17,381 bases of DNA from contig JAHBMJ010002109.1 in NCBI GenBank assembly GCA_018398765.1, positions 1-17,381 on the forward strand. Reading direction: 5' to 3'. The DNA comes from Chromera velia (taxonomy: Eukaryota; Sar; Chromeraceae). The notes below the pieces were generated by a model. That model did no database searches. It was not told the DNA's origin and was given only the letters and a program-made list of their open reading frames with translations. Made by a program: the position numbers and the translations under genes. Of the stretch, positions 9,063 to 17,381 are shown piece by piece (positions within the stretch are counted from its first letter, which is position 1; each line of letters begins with the position of its first letter).

Positions 9063-9419
9063 ATGGCTCACTCAGGCTCTAAAGATGCAGGCGACCTTCC
9101 ACCTGGGGCGCCCTTGAGGTCGCGCCCTCAAAGACAAGTGGCAGTGGAGAGAGCTCAGAAAAGGCAGCAGCAGGAAGAGCGAGGGAACCTGGAGGCCCTT
9201 TTGCTGGTTCAAGAAGATGGAGGAAGAGGAGGGCGGGTGAAGGGAACCAAAAATCTGACAGAATCCGCAAAGAGAAGAAGAGAGGAGCAGCCGACGGGGG
9301 AAGGAAGGGGCAGGCATTGCCAAGCAGGGAAGGGGAAGGGGAAGTCAAAGTCTGCAGTCCGGGCGCATTCAGCCCCTGGCCGGATGTCCAATATCAGAAT
9401 GCTTTTTCTTCGGTTCTGA
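9063..9419 (+). CDS. 118-aa ORF inside the transposon, possible captured gene fragment
   Basis: The ATG follows GAGGAGGAAGG and opens MAHSGSKDAGDLPPG, ending with TGA at 9417. A Gln/Glu/Arg-rich helical stretch (about residues 30-55, VERAQKRQQQEERGN) is followed by a Lys/Arg/Gly-rich basic region (residues 65-105, containing SAKRRREEQ and GKGKGKSKS). No domain is recognised and it has no transposase features. GC content is well above the flanking DNA. It may be a first exon of a host gene carried by a Pack-type element, or chance coding in captured sequence; the opposite strand is also open over much of it. Confidence 0.35.
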   Translation: MAHSGSKDAGDLPPGAPLRSRPQRQVAVERAQKRQQQEERGNLEALLLVQEDGGRGGRVKGTKNLTESAKRRREEQPTGEGRGRHCQAGKGKGKSKSAVRAHSAPGRMSNIRMLFLRF

Positions 9420-9485
9420 CTCTGAATTACAGTGATGGAGTAGCTTTAGTACATATGGCTGGGTGACTCTAGCCAGGCGCCCTAC

Positions 9486-9853
9486 TCCGGTGGAACGAAA
9501 ATGCATGATGCGGCACCACCTAAGTAGATGCATGTCTGTGTGTTTATCTGCACCTCGCCACACCCTTTGGTTGCTCTTTTATGCCGTTTGCTGTGTTTGA
9601 TCGCTTCTAAAGATCATTGAGGACTTGTTTTGAGTAGAATTCGTATCTCAGCTTTATGTGGCGGCGCACAATTGATGCATACAGAACCATGGCGTGCCGC
9701 CACCTGAATAGATGCATGCTTGTGTGTTTGTATGCTCTTTAGCACACCCTTTGGTCGCAGTTTCATGCCATTTGTTCTGTCTGATCGCTTCTGCAGATCC
9801 CACCAGGCTCGTTCGCAATGAAGACACCCCAGACATATGTGGCGGTGCACAAT
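9486..9853. repeat. Two tandem copies of a ~184-bp unit
   Basis: The segment from GATGCATG at 9527 through CACACCCTTTGGT, ATGCC and GATCGCTTCT to TATGTGGCGGCGCACAAT (9655-9672) recurs at 9711 through 9853 with about 20 percent difference. The offset is 184 bases. The last part, TATGTGGCGGTGCACAAT, is also the inner end of the right inverted repeat, so the inner boundary of the repeat has been duplicated. Confidence 0.75.
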
Positions 9854-10380
9854 AGGCCTCCGAGCGACCCTTTTAGGTCTGCCCCGACCGGGTCATGAAA
9901 GGTATGGTCCCAGCGACCAAGGAATCTTAATTTGAGTCCAAACAAACTCAGAAACACCCATTGGTTCCGGCATGCCACACCGAGGTGGGCCCACCAAAAA
10001 TCTGGATTTTTTCTGAAACAGTGGTCCCATAGGAAAAAGTGTAGACAAAGTGCCCGCCACGGTGCCGGGATGCGTCAAAAAGCATTCAAACGTGTTCTAA
10101 ACATCATTTTAAATGTTTTAAAAATTAAAAATTTGGTCGGTTACTGAGCCTAAAATGCTCATAACCGGGTAACCTGTAACCTCTTTGTGTGACAAAGATA
10201 AAAAGGGGGTAACCCAAAGTAACTACACAGCCTACACTTCAAAAACATCAGATTTTGACGTAACTTGACCAAGTGGAGCTCCAGGTTGCCGGACTGGCTC
10301 GCAAAAATTTCTTTTTGTTCATATTTTATGTTATTTTGGGCTCAAAATCTACCATAACCTTCCAGAGTGTCCCCCCCTAG
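9836..10380 (-). repeat. Right terminal inverted repeat
   Basis: This is the reverse complement partner of 8045-8549: strong match at 9836-10073, weak match in 10074-10360, and strong again at the extreme end (GTGTCCCCCCCTAG). About six GTAAC/GTTAC motifs cluster at 10139-10265, mirroring the left side. A duplicated piece near the inner edge and several indels make it about 40 bases longer than the left repeat. Confidence 0.85.
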
Positions 10381-10388
10381 GATGTGTA

Positions 10389-11409
10389 TTAGAGATGATC
10401 GATCAGTCTTTCTATTATCCACCTTCGTTTTCTAGTTCTGTCTGAAGACAGGATGAAAAAAGAGAAAAAGACAGACAAACTGGAGGAAACATATTTTTTA
10501 CGCACATACAGAGAGAAAAAGAGTGAAAAACCAGAGAGAAACATAGCAAACATGAGATGAAAAACAAATGGTTAGCTACTATTGGCTACGCGAGGCTGCA
10601 GCCAAATCGGGACTAATGAAAGACCATATAAAGCTCATATATGGGGATACGGCATGCATAAAAAAAACCCTCAATCATCAAGCCAGTCAAGAACTTATAT
10701 ATCATAAAACCTGACACACAGAGTATGTTTCCTCATGCTTCTTGAATATTCTTGAATTTATTACCAGATTCTAAAGAAATTAAAAGAATTAGAATTAAAT
10801 TAAACTCACATATTTATAAAAGCTAAACATATAATTAAACTTACTCTAAAAAAATAAGATATTAAAGTAAAATTAGACTATGCTAAAGTCTAAAGTGGTA
10901 ATCACTGGAATTTAGAATTAATTGATTGATTGAGTATCAGATTGATTTATTGATGCAAACTGATCGTGATTGTTTTATTATAACAATTTATGGTGTTCGT
11001 CACTGTTCGATATATATAGACCTCAACGAACTGAGTGAAGATTGAAGTCTCTAGTGAAATCTATGTATTATATCTGGAGGACTAGTTAGTAGTTTCCTAC
11101 CCAAGTGCTAAATGTAGTCGTACTAATAGCTAAATGTCTCATATGTAGCTTTGACAGAAGGCGCTTAGACGTATCAAACATTTCTTAACCAGCCTAGATA
11201 CGTTTGATCTATCCATATTAGTATGTGTGATATAGGCAAACGTATTGCACACTTGTAGACACCTCTATATAGAGACCATGCATGTACTACACACAAACAG
11301 AGCCAGCTTATAGTATGTAGTTCAAATAAAGTGCCAAGAGCGCTTTATAAATGTCTATAAGCACGCCGCTGTTTTATGTATTATACAGATTGCGGACCCA
11401 CTTCAGACT
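10389..11409. other. AT-rich intergenic DNA, no gene seen
   Basis: No open frame of at least 60 codons is present on either strand. Short ATTGATTG runs (10918-10960) and AAATTAAA-type stretches occur. A short near-palindrome lies around TCTGTCTGAAGACAGGA (10438). Nothing else is supportable. Confidence 0.6.
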
Positions 11410-11457
11410 GGGAGCCGCGTGAGATCTCCGTAGGCGGCCGGACGTAAAAGGTGACCA
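11410..11457. repeat. 48-bp dispersed direct repeat, copy 1
   Basis: The segment begins GGGAGCCGCGTGAGATCTCC and ends AAAAGGTGACCA. It recurs at 11984-12031 with four transitions (G/A or C/T). In this frame-poor region it is probably part of the same unknown element family as the repeat at 11633. Confidence 0.8.
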
Positions 11458-11632
11458 GCTCTACACAGAGTATCAGCAAGCGTAGAGCAACTTTACAACC
11501 GGATTCGCCTTCACGACTTGTCGGAGTTACCCTCCGCTAAGGTGTAAATCCTACGTTTAAGGCTTCTAGTAGGATTCTTAGACTATACAGAAAAGTATAA
11601 GATGCAAACAGTGATAAGCTAGAGTTTGAATA

Positions 11633-11796
11633 AAAAGCAAAGGGAATACTTGGACCGGATGGTGCGCGTTCAAACGGTGGCGCTGCACACGGTCAAGAAA
11701 AGATCAAATCAAAATAGAAGATTCACTATCGGAATAAGTAAGAAGGAAAAAAAGACTCAAGGATTAAATCCGGAATGACAGTTTCGAATACTGAAA
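11633..11796 (+). repeat. Dispersed repeat, copy 2 (former coding sequence)
   Basis: This is the direct-orientation partner of 3282-3456. The frame KQREYLDRMVRV...TVKKRSNQNRRFTIGI stays open to a TGA near 11778, longer than in copy 1, which has an extra AT-rich insertion. The copy lies between the two 48-bp repeats at 11410 and 11984, so the three may belong to one element. Confidence 0.6.
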
Positions 11797-11983
11797 CGGA
11801 ACCCACCCTCCCACTGCATCAGATTCTGACATACGTTCTTTGAATCATATACCTGATAAGAGCAATCACTTGGGTAGTGAACCTAGTACTCAGGGAAGGA
11901 CTATTCCATCCTGCTTGTGAAAGGTGATGTTTAACGTTAGCAGGCAAAGAAGTATGAACCGGGGATTCCAAAAGACACTGAAT

Positions 11984-12031
11984 GGGAGCCGCATAAGATC
12001 TCCGTAAGCGGCCGGATGTAAAAGGTGACCA
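11984..12031. repeat. 48-bp dispersed direct repeat, copy 2
   Basis: Partner of 11410-11457, 574 bases downstream in the same orientation. It begins GGGAGCCGCATAAGATCTCC. A spacing of about 0.5 kb around the repeat at 11633 is compatible with the ends of a short retroelement remnant, but no target duplication was found. Confidence 0.8.
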
Positions 12032-12078
12032 CCAGAAAAAACGGCTTCCAGAGGTGCTGAAAAACCAAAGTTTGAATA

Positions 12079-12680
12079 CTGATTGGCTGAATGGCTGATT
12101 GGCTGAATAGCTGATTGGTTGAATAACTGATTGGCTGATTGGCTGAATAGCTGAATGGCTGATTGGCTGATTGGCTGATTGGCTGATTGGCTGATTGGCT
12201 GATTGACTGATTGGCTGATTGGCTGATTTGCTGATTGGCTGATTGGCTGAATGGCTGATTGGCTGAATGGCTGATTGGCTGAATGGCTGATTGGCTGATT
12301 GGCTGAATGGTTGATTGGCTGATTTGCTGATTGGCTGAATGGCTGATTGGCTAAATGGCTGATTAACTGATTAGCTGAATGGCTGATTTGCTGAATGGCT
12401 GATTGCATGGCTGGATGGTTGAATGGTTGAATGGCTGATTAGCTGATTGGCTGAATGGCTGATTGGCTGGATGGCTGAATGGTTAAATAGCTGATTAGCT
12501 AATTGGCTGATTGGCTGATTGACTGATTGGCTGATTGGCTGAATAGCTAGCTGATCAGCTGATTAGCTGATTGGCTAAATGGCTGATTAATTGATTGGCT
12601 GATTGGCTGATTGGCTGAATGGCTGATTGACTGATTGGCTGAATGGCTGATGGCTGATTGGTTGAATGGCTGAATGGCTG
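12079..12680. repeat. Minisatellite of 8-bp units, CTGATTGG / CCAATCAG
   Basis: About 75 degenerate head-to-tail copies of an 8-base unit are present, with common forms GGCTGATT and GGCTGAAT on the plus strand. On the minus strand the main unit is CCAATCAG. Since 8 is not a multiple of 3, the array encodes a 24-base, 8-residue period: the minus-strand open frame reads repeats of type SANQPISQ. I regard that frame (11890-12408) as a by-product. The start is sharp after TTTGAATA and the end is at TATATATATCGATG. Confidence 0.95.
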
Positions 12681-12689
12681 TATATATAT

Positions 12690-13456
12690 CGATGTAATGT
12701 ATGCATGCATGTATGTATGGCCTGCAATACAGATTGCCCCTGACTAAGTTTTTTTTGCGTGACTGGTCATGGGATCACCCTGGTCACTCCTAATTGAAAA
12801 GGGACGTAACCTCTATACTTTTTGATTGAGGTTTTTGTTATGCATGCCGCATCCCCGTATATGAAGGGCGGATCTAGCCTAGTTTGTTAAAAGGCTCCGG
12901 TTTGTTCCGTCTGTTCTGAATCTAGGAACACTGCTCATTGATCACTTTTACTGCGGTTTATTTCTTAAGGTGGTGATTTTTTGGAATGTGATACGTTGGG
13001 GGGGGATGTGTAGTGTATAGGCGGGCGGGTCCTACATTTTGACGAGGAATGTCTAGAGGTACGCACGCACAGTTTTTTACGCAAAAAAAAAGCGTGAGCG
13101 GGTTGGATAGCCATTTTCCACAGCGCAGGTGCGCGCGCGACTGCGTATATATAATTTCGATTTTATAAAATAGATCGATCGATCGATATATACACTGAAT
13201 TGTAAGCTGCGAGGATGTATGCATGCATGAATGCACACATGTACATGTTTATACGTCTAACTAAGGAGTGCGAGAGAGATACACACATTGCAAAACAGTC
13301 AGTTACTGTATCGAAGCAGGATGAAACGAGCATTCCAATATGTAGACCGGCACATTGGCTTGTGAACGTTTTTACCAGAGCACGAGAGATTTTGACTCAC
13401 TCTGATTGCCCCGCCTTGTACTTTTAGCATCTCTTAGCCCTGCTCAGTGTAGTCAG
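12690..13456. other. Upstream region of pseudogene B, no gene seen
   Basis: It holds the left inverted-repeat arm (12756-12788), a T8 and an A9 run, a (GATC)4-like run at 13171-13187 and an ATGCATGCATGAATGCA stretch at 13218-13234. A possible splice acceptor (CTTGTACTTTTAG|CATC, near 13428) lies 29 bases before the start codon of pseudogene B, hinting at an untranslated first exon. Short frames in this region look random. Confidence 0.5.
12756..12788 (+). repeat. Left arm of a distant inverted repeat
   Basis: It begins TGCGTGACTGGTCATG and ends ATCACCCTGGTCACT. The reverse complement, AGTGACCAGGGTGAT...CATG...AGTCACGCA, is found at 17190-17233 with an 11-base insertion near the middle. The arms are about 4.4 kb apart and enclose pseudogene B. 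Confidence 0.55.
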
Positions 13457-16410
<2,954 letters not shown>

Positions 16411-16436
<26 letters not shown>

Positions 16437-16890
16437 GGACTGTCAGATTGAACTGCAAAATCAAGTGAAAGAAGAAATCGAATGAAGGGTAAAAGAAAGA
16501 GGGAAACGAAGGGAAGGGAGATGAAGGGAGGGGGAGGGAAAGAGTCTTTGTATGCATCGCTTTGTATGCATACAAGGGAGGGGAAGGGAAGGTCTCTCCT
16601 GTCTTTGTATGCATGGCCTGAAAATGAATACCATCGAACACTAGTAAGCATTTCAAAGAAACACAGAAATGGCACATTAAGGACTGTCAGATTGAACTGC
16701 AAAATCAACTGAAAGAAGAAATCGAATGAAGGGTAAAAGAAAGACGGAAACGAAGGGAAGGGAGATGAAGAGAGGGGGGGGAAAAAGTCTTTGTATGCAT
16801 GCAAGGGAGGGGAAGGGAAGGTCTCTCCTGTCTTTGTATGCATGGCCTGAAAACGAATACCATCGTAAGCATTTTAAGTAAGCATCATTA
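16411..16890. repeat. 244-bp tandem duplication at the 3' end of pseudogene B
   Basis: The stretch starting AAAGAAACACAGAAATGGCA occurs at 16411 and again at 16655. Both copies run through AACTGCAAAATCAA, GAAGAAATCGAATGAAGGGT, a GGGAAGG-rich part and TTTGTATGCATGGCCTGAAA. Copy 1 begins inside the last codons of the pseudogene B frame, so the duplicated unit includes its coding end and 3' flank. Copy 1 has a small extra TTTGTATGCAT block near 16560. The copies are about 95 percent alike, indicating a recent event. Confidence 0.9.
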
Positions 16891-17381
16891 ATTTATATAT
16901 ATATTAATTAATTTATACTAAATTATTTTTTAACTAGTCTTCTTCTTTTTAATGTATTACATTTTATACTATAGTCTAAATAAGTGATAGTATATATAAA
17001 CTAAAAATTAAAACTGAAATATACACTAGGAAAAAACGTGTTTTTAACTATTAGACATATGGTCTATAGCAGGAGGATCCTAAGGTTTGAGTTATAAATG
17101 TAACGTACGTCCCTCTTTGAGTAAACATGCATGGGTAGATGAGCTTTTGATTGAGCTCTTCTTTAGAGGTGACCTTAACTAATTTTCATAGTGACCAGGG
17201 TGATGTCATGGGCATTAAATTTCGAGTCACGCAGGATTTTCTGCATGACACCCAGCATCAGCTAGCATGACCCCTGGTGGTGAGGGTTCATCTGACGTAA
17301 GCAAACTTGCAAACGGCCCCGGAAAGCAAGAAAAATGAGAACTGATACGATTGACGCACGCCGGCCAGTCAACCGCGCCTA
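16891..17381. other. AT-rich right flank, no gene seen
   Basis: 16891-17040 is strongly AT-rich (ATTAATTAATTTATAC and related). 17100-17280 contains the right inverted-repeat arm, with AGCATGACCCCTGGTGG beyond it. The last 70 bases share GGCCCCGGAAAG and GACGCACGCC with the decayed repeats at about 2365-2395. No open frame of 60 codons is present. Confidence 0.5.
17190..17233 (-). repeat. Right arm of a distant inverted repeat
   Basis: Partner of 12756-12788: AGTGACCAGGGTGAT is a perfect 15-base complement, followed by CATG and GAGTCACGCA after an 11-base insertion. With the left arm it would delimit a 4.5-kb element containing pseudogene B. Target duplications were not identified. Confidence 0.55.

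Larger units (their letters stand above)
8037..10388. mobile_element. Complete non-autonomous DNA transposon, Mutator-like, Pack-type
   Basis: The element proper is 8045-10380 (2336 bp). Its termini are CTAGGGGGGGGCACT and, reversed, CTAGGGGGGGACACT. It is flanked by GATGTGCA (8037-8044) and GATGTGTA (10381-10388), an 8-bp target duplication with one C/T mismatch. Inverted repeats span about 500 bp at each side. Long inverted repeats plus an 8-11 bp duplication are characteristic of Mutator-like elements; hAT elements also make 8-bp duplications but usually have short inverted repeats. No transposase frame exists inside, so it depends on a helper elsewhere. The interior holds a tRNA-like segment, a 118-aa ORF and a 184-bp duplicated unit. 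Superfamily assignment is inference. Confidence 0.8.

Noticed and set aside
11890-12408. 172-aa minus-strand ORF with SANQPISQ-type repeats
   Set aside because: The frame is a consequence of the 8-bp minisatellite; the non-repeat part lacks recognisable features and no splice or start evidence supports it.

Overview
This window is eukaryotic nuclear DNA. Coding potential is broken into short exons bounded by good GT...AG introns (donors GTGAGT or GTCAGT, acceptors with pyrimidine tracts ending in CAG). Simple repeats, minisatellites and transposon remnants fill most of the rest, and there is no operon structure. The best organism clue is a small two-exon gene at 1546-2012 (minus strand). It encodes a signal peptide, then an ASG-FLP junction, a Ser/Arg-rich stretch and a bL32-like ribosomal protein core. 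That bipartite leader is typical of a complex (secondary red-derived) plastid, so I favour an alga such as a chromerid (Chromera-like), with a dinoflagellate or other red-lineage alga as alternatives. This is inference from protein architecture; no database was searched.

Layout. 1-720 is a polypyrimidine tract with a 175-bp tandem duplication, switching to purine-rich DNA after 721. 951-1300 holds a tetranucleotide run and a 20-bp tandem repeat flanked by a 30-bp direct repeat. 1546-2012 is the bL32-like gene. 2200-3281 is a field of decayed repeats, ending in a cluster of TTTGACAGGCC-type motifs and a 16-bp palindrome. 3282-3456 is a dispersed repeat with a second copy at 11633-11796. 4110-6678 is pseudogene A (Lys/Ala-rich, coiled-coil-like), with in-frame TAG codons, a frameshift and a ~1-kb AT-rich insertion (5381-6392) that carries a long hairpin.

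8037-10388 is a complete DNA transposon: 8-bp imperfect target duplication, ends CTAGGGGGG, long inverted repeats with clustered GTAAC motifs, and no transposase. Its interior holds a tRNA-like segment and a 118-aa ORF that may be captured host sequence (Pack-type element). 10389-12078 is AT-rich intergenic DNA with two dispersed direct repeats. 12079-12680 is a ~600-bp minisatellite whose 8-bp unit reads CCAATCAG on the minus strand. 13457-16436 is pseudogene B, for which five exons can be placed with phase-consistent introns once two +1 insertions are allowed; it also has four in-frame stops. Its 3' end lies in a 244-bp tandem duplication (16411-16890). A pair of inverted repeats (12756-12788 and 17190-17233) brackets pseudogene B, suggesting it was cargo or coding sequence of a mobile element.

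The genes show no evident functional linkage. The window reads as one small plastid housekeeping gene embedded in repeat-rich, decaying DNA.
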